This document shows positions 1-5,066 of a DNA stretch of 5,066 bases, piece after piece. The translations under genes were made by a program, and so were the position numbers. Every line of letters begins with the position of its first letter. The first letter of the stretch is position 1. The notes beneath the pieces were generated by a model, which did not search any database, was not told the origin of the DNA, and saw only the letters and a program-made list of their open reading frames with translations. The DNA comes from Bacillota bacterium (GTDB taxonomy: Bacteria; Bacillota; Limnochordia; Limnochordales; ZCTH02-B6), in the NCBI GenBank assembly GCA_003387805.1, contig QGSR01000159.1, positions 1 through 5,066 on the forward strand. Direction: 5' to 3'.

Positions 1-2
1 CG

Positions 3-1538
3 CGGACCGGGCGGGGGGGGGGCGGGGGCGGCGGCGGGCGGCGGCGGGTCGCGGCCGCGGGGCTGGGCGCCTATTGGCGGGCTATCGAGGCGCTGCGCGG
101 GCCCGACGCGCCGCCGGCGGGCGTGCGGCTGGCCGAGGCGCTGAGCGCGTCTTTGGCGCAGGACGCGGGCGCCTTGGACGTGGACATGCCCGCGCGGGAG
201 AAGCTTCTGCCTTTCGGGCGCCGCACGCTGATTATGGGCATCCTCAACGTAACGCCCGACTCTTTTTCCGACGGCGGCCGCTTCTTCGGCAAGGATGCGG
301 CGGTGGCCCGCGGCGGGGAGCTGGCGCAGGAAGGCGCGGACGTCATCGACGTGGGCGGCGAGTCCACCAGGCCCGGCGCGGAACCGGTGGATCCCCGGGA
401 GGAAGCGGCCCGGGTGGTGCCGGTGGTGGAGGAGCTGGCCGGCCGGGTGGCCGCGCCCGTCTCGGTGGACACGTACCGGGCCGACGTGGCCCGGCGGGCT
501 TTGGCCGCGGGCGCCCACGTCATCAATGACATTTCCGCGCTGCGGTTTGACGAGAACATGGCCCGGGTGGTGGCCGAGCACGGCTGCCCCGTGGTTCTCA
601 TGCACATGAAGGGCACGCCCCGGGACATGCAGCTCCGTCCGGAGTACGAGGACGTGGTCGCGGAGGTGCTGGATTTTCTCGACGACGCGGTGGCCCGGGC
701 GGTGCGGGCCGGGATCTCCCGGGACCGCATCATCGTGGACCCGGGCTTCGGCTTCGGCAAAACGGTGGAGCACAACCTGGAAATCATGCGGCGTCTGCGG
801 GCGTTTCGGCTGCTGGGCAGCCCCGTGCTCCTGGGCACGTCGCGCAAGTCGTCCTTGGGCGCCATTTTGCTGGGCGCGCCGCCCCACGAGCGGGAGGAGG
901 CCACCGCGGCCACGGTGGCCTTGGGGATCGCCGCGGGCGCCCACATGATGCGGGTGCACGACGTCGCGGGCATGGTGAAGGCCGCCCGGGTGGCCGACGC
1001 GGTGGTGGCCGGCCGGGGGCCGGTGCGGGTGTTTTTGAGCCTCGGGTCCAACATGGGCGATACCAGGGCCAATCTGGCCGAGGCCCGGCGGCGGCTGGCC
1101 GCGCTGCCGGGCACGGAGCTGGTGCGGGAGTCGCCGCTGTACCGGACCGAGCCGGTGGGCGACGTGCCGCAGGACTGGTTCTTGAACCAAGTGGTGGAGC
1201 TGCGCACGTACCTGGACCCGGTGCGGCTTTTGGGCGAGACGCAGCGCATCGAGGCCGCGCTGGGCCGGGCGCCGCTGGAGCGGCGGCAGCGCTGGGGCCC
1301 GCGCCCGCTGGACATCGATATCATTTTGTACGGGGACGAGACCATCGACCGGCCCGACTTGCGGGTGCCGCACCCGGAAAGCCACCAGCGGCGGTTCGTG
1401 CTGCAGCCGCTGGCGGACCTGGACCCGTCCGTGCGGTGGCGGGGCCGCACGGCGGCCGAGCACCTGGCGGCGCTGCCGCCGGGACAGCCCATCGAGCGGG
1501 TGCCGGGCCAAGGGCCGGGGGACGGGTCCGGCGCCTAG
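3..1538 (+). CDS. folP-folK: Bifunctional dihydropteroate synthase / 2-amino-4-hydroxy-6-hydroxymethyldihydropteridine pyrophosphokinase (FolP-FolK fusion), 5'-truncated by window edge
   Basis: This cytosolic folate enzyme carries two neighbouring activities. HPPK pyrophosphorylates 6-hydroxymethyl-dihydropterin, and DHPS condenses that product with p-aminobenzoate to give dihydropteroate. Residues below count from the GTG at 123. The DHPS domain spans about 33-295: signature IMGILNVTPDSFSDGG (38-52), GGESTRPG (78-85), Asp in VSVDTY, Asn in VINDIS, DPGFGFGK (206-213), Lys in SRKSS and Arg/His in RVHD (277-280), so all expected pterin, pABA and phosphate ligands are present. The HPPK domain spans about 302-455: FLSLGSN, SPLYRTEP, FLNQVVEL, and RWGPRPLDIDII (390-401) with the two metal-binding Asp. 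The linker is only a few residues and no stop separates the domains. The frame is open to the left edge. GTG 123 has no ribosome binding site, and the upstream stretch YWRAIEALRG...LAEALSASL resembles the end of the N-terminal extension of long Clostridia FolP, so the true start is probably outside the window. FolB is not encoded here. Functions are near certain; the start is inference. Confidence 0.93.
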   Translation, partial: RTGRGGGGGGGGRRRVAAAGLGAYWRAIEALRGPDAPPAGVRLAEALSASLAQDAGALDVDMPAREKLLPFGRRTLIMGILNVTPDSFSDGGRFFGKDAAVARGGELAQEGADVIDVGGESTRPGAEPVDPREEAARVVPVVEELAGRVAAPVSVDTYRADVARRALAAGAHVINDISALRFDENMARVVAEHGCPVVLMHMKGTPRDMQLRPEYEDVVAEVLDFLDDAVARAVRAGISRDRIIVDPGFGFGKTVEHNLEIMRRLRAFRLLGSPVLLGTSRKSSLGAILLGAPPHEREEATAATVALGIAAGAHMMRVHDVAGMVKAARVADAVVAGRGPVRVFLSLGSNMGDTRANLAEARRRLAALPGTELVRESPLYRTEPVGDVPQDWFLNQVVELRTYLDPVRLLGETQRIEAALGRAPLERRQRWGPRPLDIDIILYGDETIDRPDLRVPHPESHQRRFVLQPLADLDPSVRWRGRTAAEHLAALPPGQPIERVPGQGPGDGSGA

Positions 1539-1592
1539 GCGGCCGCGCCGGCGGGCGCTGACGCCGCGGTCCGGCCGCTCCGGACGCCGGGC
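1539..1592. terminator. Convergent intergenic spacer with GC-rich hairpins, possible bidirectional terminator
   Basis: This short spacer lies between two convergent stop codons. It holds a perfect 6-bp stem (GTCCGG 1569-1574 with CCGGAC 1580-1585, loop CCGCT). Just before it is a second stem, GGCG 1554-1557 with CGCC 1562-1565, loop CTGA. Neither is followed by a T-tract on either strand, so a classical factor-independent terminator is not demonstrated. The convergent position makes a termination role plausible. In sequence this GC-rich, such stems can also arise by chance. Confidence 0.25.
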
Positions 1593-1913
1593 CTAGATGC
1601 GATGAAACTGATCCACGTCGATGACCCACACGGCCGCGCCGCCCGACTCGATCTCGATGGGCATGGGCACCGACGTGGGGATTTCTGAAGGGGCCTGGGG
1701 CATGATTTTCTTGCGTCGCACGCAGACGCGGCGGATGATGTGGAGCACGTGGTCCACCTGGGCGGCGTCGACGCCGATGAGCAGCGTCGTGTTGCCGCGC
1801 AGCAAAAATCCGCCCGTGCTGGCCAGCTTGGTGACGCTGAACTTTTCCTCGATGAGCGCGTCCATCAAGACGGCGGCGTCGTCGTCTTCGATGACGGCGA
1901 GAATCAGTTTCAA
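1593..1913 (-). CDS. darA: Cyclic-di-AMP receptor, DarA/YaaQ (PstA) family, PII-like
   Basis: This 106-residue protein is a small cytosolic signal receptor. Family members form PII-like trimers that bind cyclic-di-AMP; their downstream partner is still poorly defined. The assignment rests on full-length similarity to remembered family members: MKLILAVIEDDDA at the start (initiator Met from TTG), TKLASTGGFL (28-37) followed by RGNTT (39-43) in the ligand-binding part, a central helix with QVDHVL and a basic RRKK, then PIEIESGGAAVWV and the characteristic VDQFH near the C-terminus. Length is close to the usual 109; the large loop before PMPIEIE looks a few residues shorter and lacks the glycine-rich MGG motif. 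TTG 1913 is chosen because the homology begins exactly there and AAAGGGGG lies 8 nt upstream. A further in-frame TTG at 1952 would add 13 residues but has no family support. The gene stands alone, convergent with folP-folK, whereas Bacillus darA sits beside tmk and holB. Family assignment is very likely; ligand binding is inferred from the family. Confidence 0.93.
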   Translation of the reverse strand: MKLILAVIEDDDAAVLMDALIEEKFSVTKLASTGGFLLRGNTTLLIGVDAAQVDHVLHIIRRVCVRRKKIMPQAPSEIPTSVPMPIEIESGGAAVWVIDVDQFHRI

Positions 1914-1921
1914 ACCGGCCG

Positions 1922-1929
1922 CCCCCTTT
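1922..1929 (-). promoter_or_regulatory. Ribosome binding site of the c-di-AMP receptor gene
   Basis: On the minus strand AAAGGGGG lies 8 nt before the TTG at 1913. It decides the start codon: the longer alternative from TTG 1952 would bury this purine run inside the coding region and would add residues unlike any family member I recall. Confidence 0.7.
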
Positions 1930-2055
1930 CGGTCAGGCCGCGCCGTCCTCAAGCCGCCGCGCCGGCGGCCGGCTCCTGCGGACCCGCGGCCGTGTATTGG
2001 TTAATTGACCGCGCCCGGCTCGTTTTCCTGTCTCAATGCGCGCCCGGGTGCAGGC

Positions 2056-2060
2056 GGAGG
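2056..2060 (+). promoter_or_regulatory. Ribosome binding site of the small membrane protein
   Basis: GGAGG lies 11 nt before ATG 2072, and a second purine patch GAAGG (2062-2066) lies 5 nt before it. The alternative in-frame ATG at 2036 is preceded by the pyrimidine-rich TTTTCCTGTCTCA with no Shine-Dalgarno match, so 2072 is preferred. Confidence 0.5.
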
Positions 2061-2071
2061 CGAAGGCTGTC

Positions 2072-2437
2072 ATGCGCTGGCTGGGCATCGCCGCCTTTGT
2101 GCTGACATTGGCGGTGGTGACGCTGAATATTATCGGATTCGGCATCTTGTTCGAGAGCTGGGGCCTCTCCTTCGGCACGTTCGTCGCGTGGACGTGGCCG
2201 GCGGCCCTGGGCGCGTTCGGGGTGCTGGCGGGCGCCGTCGTGCTGGGTATCGTGTCGGTCCGGATGATGCTGCGGGCTGACGCCGAGGCCGACAGGCGGG
2301 ACGGCGCCGGAGCAGAGCGGGACGAAGAAGCCGGCGGGCCGCCGGCCGCGAGGGGCGGGGACGAGCCGGGCGGCCCGCCGGCCCGGCCGGCGAAGGCTGC
2401 GGAAAATTCGGATACGCAGGAATCAGGCCAGCCGTGA
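2072..2437 (+). CDS. Small membrane protein with two transmembrane helices and a charged Pro/Gly-rich tail, function unknown
   Basis: I do not recognise a family. From ATG 2072 the product is 121 residues. Two hydrophobic segments are visible: about 3-27 (from WLGIAAFVLTLAVV through IIGFGILF) and about 38-63 (from AWTWPAALGAF to VVLGIVSV). A short loop ESWGLSF separates them. The flanking MR at the start and RMMLR after helix 2 suggest both ends are cytoplasmic. The last ~55 residues are hydrophilic and low in complexity, rich in Ala, Gly, Pro, Glu, Asp and Arg, with GGPPA occurring twice (88-92 and 100-104); this part is probably disordered. ATG 2036 would add 12 residues but lacks a ribosome binding site. 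The gene is the first of an apparent operon, ending 27 nt before the glycosidase start, which suggests a membrane-associated role connected with those genes. The hydrophobic pattern and both well-placed starts support a real gene; function is unknown. Confidence 0.75.
   Translation: MRWLGIAAFVLTLAVVTLNIIGFGILFESWGLSFGTFVAWTWPAALGAFGVLAGAVVLGIVSVRMMLRADAEADRRDGAGAERDEEAGGPPAARGGDEPGGPPARPAKAAENSDTQESGQP
2330..2382. repeat. 14-bp perfect inverted repeat inside the membrane-protein tail
   Basis: GCCGGCGGGCCGCC (2330-2343) is the exact reverse complement of GGCGGCCCGCCGGC (2369-2382), with 25 nt between the arms. Both arms overlap codons for the two GGPPA motifs, so the symmetry may partly reflect a repeated peptide written in G and C only. 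In mRNA it would form a very stable stem about 80 nt upstream of the glycosidase start. Confidence 0.7.
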
Positions 2438-2452
2438 TGAACATCGTATCCC

Positions 2453-2458
2453 GAGGTG
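2453..2458 (+). promoter_or_regulatory. Ribosome binding site of the glycosidase gene
   Basis: GAGGTG lies 6 nt before GTG 2465. The more upstream in-frame GTG at 2456 overlaps this same purine run and has no match of its own at a usable distance, so 2465 is the better start. Confidence 0.55.
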
Positions 2459-2464
2459 CATGAC

Positions 2465-4417
2465 GTGAACGCCGGCAAACTGACGGTGCCCGACGAACTG
2501 CGCGAATCGGTCCTGTACTATCCTACGGGCAACGAGTACGTGGCGCTGCCTTTGATCAACGAGGGCGGCGCGGTGGAAAGCTTCAACGTCCTGCACATGG
2601 GCTCCAAAGGCATGGTGGAGTTTTACGGCATCGCGTCGGCGCCGCTGCTGGCGCCGGTGGTGCGCATCGGCGGCCGGGAAGTCGAGTTTCCCGACATCCA
2701 CTGGGAGCGGCTGGATCACTGGATTCCGCGCTTCGTGGCCCAGCGGTGCGGCCTGCAGGTGACGGGCACCATCTTCGCCCCGCCGGGCCACCGAGGGTTC
2801 ATTTACTCCCTGCGCATTGACAACGTGGGCGAAAAGCCCGTCGCCCTGGACTGGGGCTGGCGGGGGGCGTGGCTGGAGGCGCGGCAGACCATTTACCGCA
2901 GCCGCCCCATGTACGGGCGGCGCACGGCGTGGTATGACGAGTGGACCGACACGCTGGCCTTTGAGCTCAGCGCCGGGCCGGCCACCGCCGGTTTCGCCGT
3001 GGGCGCGTCCCGGCCCTTCCCCGGCCTCGGCTGGCATTTGGCGAAAGCCGCCTCGCCGGGCGCGGCGTTTCAGAACGCGGTGGCGCGGCGGCGGGGGCCG
3101 GGCGCCGACTCGCCGGTGCGCGACGTCAACGACGGCGGCCGGCCCATTTACTTCGCCATCGCGCAGGAAGACCTGGTGGAGCCCGGGGCCCACGTGGAAA
3201 TGGACTTGTACGTCGCGGTCAGCGCGGAGAGCGACGGCGCCTGCACGACCGTGGTCGATTTGCAGCGGCGGGGCGCCCGGGCCCTCCTGGAGCGGACCCG
3301 GGCCTGGCTGCGGGAGCGGGCGCGGGCCGTTTCCGACGAAGAGCTGGGCCGGCGCATGCACCTCAACTTGTGGTTCAACTACTTCTTTGCGGCGGGGCGC
3401 ACCATCGACACGGAGGAACTGGTGCTGGTGACGTCCCGCAGTCCCCGGTACTACGTGAGCGCGGCCTTCTGGTCCCGGGACGCGTTTTTGTGGAGCTTTC
3501 CGGGCGTGCTGCTCATCGACCCGGAAAGGGCCCGGGAGATGGTGCTGGCCGGCTTCGGGCGCTATTTGCGCAACGCGGCCGAGCACAGCCTGTACATCGA
3601 CGGCACGGTGTTGTATCCGGGCTTTGAGCTGGACGAGCTGTGCGCGCCGCTCATCGCCCTGGAGCAGTACGTGCGGGCCACGGAAGACTACGCGGTGCTG
3701 GAGGAGCAGGGCCCGGGCGGCGCGGGCCGGGTCATCGACGGCGTGGGGTATCTGGAAAAGCGCCTGGAGGAGCAGCGCCATCCCGACCGCAACCTGTACG
3801 GGACGTTTTTGTCCCCCACCGATGATCCCGTGACGCATCCGTACCTGACCTACAACAATATGATCGCGTGGCGGGCTTTGCGGGCGCTGGCCCTCTTGAA
3901 GCGGCGGCGGGGCGACAGCCTGGGCGAGTGGCGGGCCAACCAGCAGGCGGTGCAGCTGCGGGAGACCATTCGCAAACACGCGGTGGTGGACGGGGTCAAC
4001 GGCCCCATGTTCGCATGGGCGCTGGACGACCGGCGCCGGGCGCAGGTGCTGGACCAGCCGCCGGGAAGTTTGCAGCTCTTGGCGTACTACGGTTTTTGCG
4101 ACCTGGACGATCCGGTATACATCAACACGGTGAACTGGATCCACTCGGAAGACAATCCTGACTACTACCCGGGGCGGTTCGGCGCTCCGGGGTGCGAGCA
4201 CGCGCCGCATCCGTGGCCGCTGATGAAGGCGTACGACGTGCTGCTGGGCCGGGAGACCGAGGCCGGGCTGCAGTTTTTCCGGGACGCGGCCATGGACAAC
4301 GGCATCGCCTGCGAAACCGTGGATCGGGACACGGGGCGGGTGAAAACCGGGGCGGCTTTCGCGACGGCGGCAGGGTTTATCGGTTACGCTCTGTACCGGG
4401 CGCTGGTGCGGGGGTAA
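2465..4417 (+). CDS. Six-hairpin (alpha/alpha)6-barrel glycoside hydrolase, GH125/GH63-like
   Basis: This 650-residue protein has no signal peptide and is probably cytosolic. The N-terminal ~270 residues look like a beta-rich domain (alternating hydrophobic strands, many aromatic residues, IDNVGEKPVALDW resembling a beta-sandwich). From about 285 to the end the sequence is helical, with motifs typical of (alpha/alpha)6 glycosidases: AFWSRDAFLW (334-343), GFELDELC (386-393, recalling the YELDSLCYP stretch of GH125 alpha-mannosidases), a LTYNN segment (460-464), and near the end CETVDRDTG with Glu617. Asp339 in WSRD and Glu617 are candidate acid/base residues by analogy only. Known members of these families remove terminal mannose or glucose units by inversion; the substrate here cannot be read from the sequence. 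Start GTG 2465 is chosen for its ribosome binding site; GTG 2456 would add three residues. The gene follows the membrane protein by 27 nt and precedes the patatin gene by 50 nt. Fold assignment is likely; the exact GH family is uncertain, and an amylo-1,6-glucosidase-like protein is an alternative. Confidence 0.8.
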   Translation: MNAGKLTVPDELRESVLYYPTGNEYVALPLINEGGAVESFNVLHMGSKGMVEFYGIASAPLLAPVVRIGGREVEFPDIHWERLDHWIPRFVAQRCGLQVTGTIFAPPGHRGFIYSLRIDNVGEKPVALDWGWRGAWLEARQTIYRSRPMYGRRTAWYDEWTDTLAFELSAGPATAGFAVGASRPFPGLGWHLAKAASPGAAFQNAVARRRGPGADSPVRDVNDGGRPIYFAIAQEDLVEPGAHVEMDLYVAVSAESDGACTTVVDLQRRGARALLERTRAWLRERARAVSDEELGRRMHLNLWFNYFFAAGRTIDTEELVLVTSRSPRYYVSAAFWSRDAFLWSFPGVLLIDPERAREMVLAGFGRYLRNAAEHSLYIDGTVLYPGFELDELCAPLIALEQYVRATEDYAVLEEQGPGGAGRVIDGVGYLEKRLEEQRHPDRNLYGTFLSPTDDPVTHPYLTYNNMIAWRALRALALLKRRRGDSLGEWRANQQAVQLRETIRKHAVVDGVNGPMFAWALDDRRRAQVLDQPPGSLQLLAYYGFCDLDDPVYINTVNWIHSEDNPDYYPGRFGAPGCEHAPHPWPLMKAYDVLLGRETEAGLQFFRDAAMDNGIACETVDRDTGRVKTGAAFATAAGFIGYALYRALVRG

Positions 4418-4454
4418 GCGCGGCGGACTGAAGGGCGGCCGCCGGCCGGAGGAC

Positions 4455-4464
4455 GGAGGAGAGG
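4455..4464 (+). promoter_or_regulatory. Ribosome binding site of the patatin-like gene
   Basis: The purine run GGAGGAGAGG precedes ATG 4468; its GGAGG core (4455-4459) lies 8 nt upstream. This is the strongest ribosome binding site in the window and fixes the start clearly. Confidence 0.7.
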
Positions 4465-4467
4465 CTG

Positions 4468-5066
4468 ATGTCTCGCCGAAGGCTGCGGGCGGATGCTGTG
4501 TTTCAGGGCGGGGGCGTCAAAGTGATCGGCCTGGTCGGCGCGCTGAGCGTGGCCGAGGAGCAGGGCTACCAGTGGGTCAACGTGGCCGGCACGTCCGCGG
4601 GCGCCATCGTCGCGGCGCTGTTGGCAGCGGGCTACCGGGCGTCCGAGATGAAGGACCTGCTGGACCAGTTGGACTTTCGCACGTTCCGGGATCCGCCGCG
4701 GTGGGCCCGCATTCCGCTGGTGGGCCCCGCGCTGGCCGTCGCGCTGACCAAGGGGCTGTATTTGGGCGACGCGCTGGAGGAATGGGTGCGGGACGCGCTG
4801 GCCCGGCGGGGCGTGCGTACGTTTGCGGATCTGATTATGCCGGACGAGCCGGACGAGCGGTTCCGTTTCCGGCTGCAGGTCGTCGCCGCCGACGTCAGCC
4901 GGGGACGCATGGTGGTATTGCCGCAGGACATCGCGCTCTACGGGGTGCGGCCCGAGGAGCTGGACGTGGCCCGGGCCGTGCGCATGAGCGCGGGCCTGCC
5001 CTATTTTTACCGGCCCGTGGTGCAGTACTTCCCGACGCCCAGGGGCGGGTTTCCCGGCTACATCGT
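4468..5066 (+). CDS. Patatin-like phospholipase (lipid acyl hydrolase), 3'-truncated by window edge
   Basis: The first 199 residues of a patatin-family serine hydrolase are present. These enzymes use a Ser-Asp dyad to cleave acyl esters of phospholipids or other lipids. Visible motifs are the oxyanion-hole glycine loop QGGGVK (13-18), the nucleophile elbow GTSAG (41-45, Ser43), the conserved helix after it, and the core segment AVRMSAGLPYFYRPV (170-184) that usually comes shortly before the catalytic Asp. The window stops at GFPGYI, just where the family's DGG/DGA motif should follow, so the second catalytic residue cannot be checked. There is no signal peptide; the Arg-rich MSRRRLR start followed by the core strand suggests a cytosolic or peripheral protein. 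The gene starts 50 nt after the glycosidase with a strong ribosome binding site and is probably its operon partner. Family assignment is very likely; the lipid substrate is unknown. Confidence 0.92.
   Translation, partial: MSRRRLRADAVFQGGGVKVIGLVGALSVAEEQGYQWVNVAGTSAGAIVAALLAAGYRASEMKDLLDQLDFRTFRDPPRWARIPLVGPALAVALTKGLYLGDALEEWVRDALARRGVRTFADLIMPDEPDERFRFRLQVVAADVSRGRMVVLPQDIALYGVRPEELDVARAVRMSAGLPYFYRPVVQYFPTPRGGFPGYI

Larger units (their letters stand above)
1914..2071. promoter_or_regulatory. Divergent intergenic region, likely promoters for the receptor gene and the membrane-protein operon
   Basis: This 158-nt region separates two divergently read genes. Positions about 1992-2037 are much less GC-rich than the surroundings, with a stretch GTGTATTGGTTAATTGACC. 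TTGACC (2005-2010) looks like a plus-strand -35 element, but no good -10 hexamer lies at the usual spacing; TGTCTC (2029-2034) is poor. On the minus strand TTGAGA (2036-2031) could be a -35, again without a clear -10. A promoter zone is therefore inferred from layout and base composition rather than from a complete motif. No operator repeat or riboswitch was recognised. Confidence 0.35.

Noticed and set aside
1..60. GGC/CGG-rich tract considered as a triplet repeat or regulatory element
   Set aside because: The units are irregular and remain open in the FolP frame. It is more simply low-complexity coding sequence or a poor-quality contig edge.
71..1492. Long minus-strand open frame (473 codons) opposite folP-folK
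   Set aside because: It lies entirely antisense to two well-recognised enzyme domains. Its translation is rich in Ser, Arg, Thr and Ala without any domain pattern, as expected for a shadow frame in GC-rich coding DNA.
2036..2071. Upstream ATG at 2036 as start of the membrane protein
   Set aside because: No Shine-Dalgarno match precedes it, whereas ATG 2072 has two purine patches upstream and begins directly at the first hydrophobic helix.
1621..2105. Plus-strand open frames across the c-di-AMP receptor gene
   Set aside because: They are antisense to a gene matching its family over the full length, and they run through the divergent intergenic region with no ribosome binding site or domain signal.
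2423..4210. Long minus-strand open frame (595 codons) opposite the glycosidase
   Set aside because: The plus-strand frame has recognisable glycosidase motifs and a ribosome binding site. The antisense product is low in complexity (His, Arg, Pro, Val, Gln) and is explained by codon bias on the other strand.
4632..4931. Minus-strand open frame (99 codons) within the patatin gene
   Set aside because: It is antisense to a frame carrying the patatin glycine loop and GTSAG motif; the translation is Ser/Arg-rich and shows no domain.

Overview
The window is very GC-rich (well over two thirds G+C by eye) and its codon third positions are almost all G or C. Three things point to a high-GC member of the Bacillota (Firmicutes), of the Symbiobacterium / Thermaerobacter / Limnochordia kind: a DarA/YaaQ-type cyclic-di-AMP receptor, a dihydropteroate synthase that appears to carry the long Clostridia-type N-terminal extension, and frequent GTG/TTG starts behind strong purine-rich ribosome binding sites. 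The taxonomic assignment is inference; no rRNA or other marker gene is present.

Layout. (1) Positions 3-1538, plus strand: a folate-biosynthesis gene cut by the left edge. One unbroken frame encodes dihydropteroate synthase (FolP) followed directly by HPPK (FolK), with no FolB aldolase between them. (2) Positions 1539-1592: a short convergent spacer with GC-rich hairpins. (3) Positions 1593-1913, minus strand: a complete darA-like gene for a PII-like c-di-AMP receptor, starting at TTG. (4) Positions 1914-2071: a divergent intergenic region with the only AT-richer patch outside genes, where promoters for the genes on both sides probably lie. (5) Positions 2072-2437, 2465-4417 and 4468 to the right edge, all plus strand: a small two-helix membrane protein, a 650-residue (alpha/alpha)6 glycosidase resembling GH125 and related families, and a patatin-like lipid acyl hydrolase cut by the window end. 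The gaps of 27 and 50 nt and the good ribosome binding sites suggest one operon.

How the genes relate. The folate gene supplies two enzymes acting at neighbouring steps: HPPK pyrophosphorylates 6-hydroxymethyl-dihydropterin, and DHPS joins the product to p-aminobenzoate. DarA is a signalling receptor with no evident link to folate; it converges on that gene and is not co-transcribed with it. The glycosidase and patatin could together act on a glycan and a lipid, perhaps a glycolipid or storage material, but nothing in the sequence fixes the substrate. Nothing here looks like a mobile element, CRISPR array, RNA gene or defence system. The most notable points are the FolP-FolK fusion order and the uncharacterised membrane protein / glycosidase / patatin cluster.
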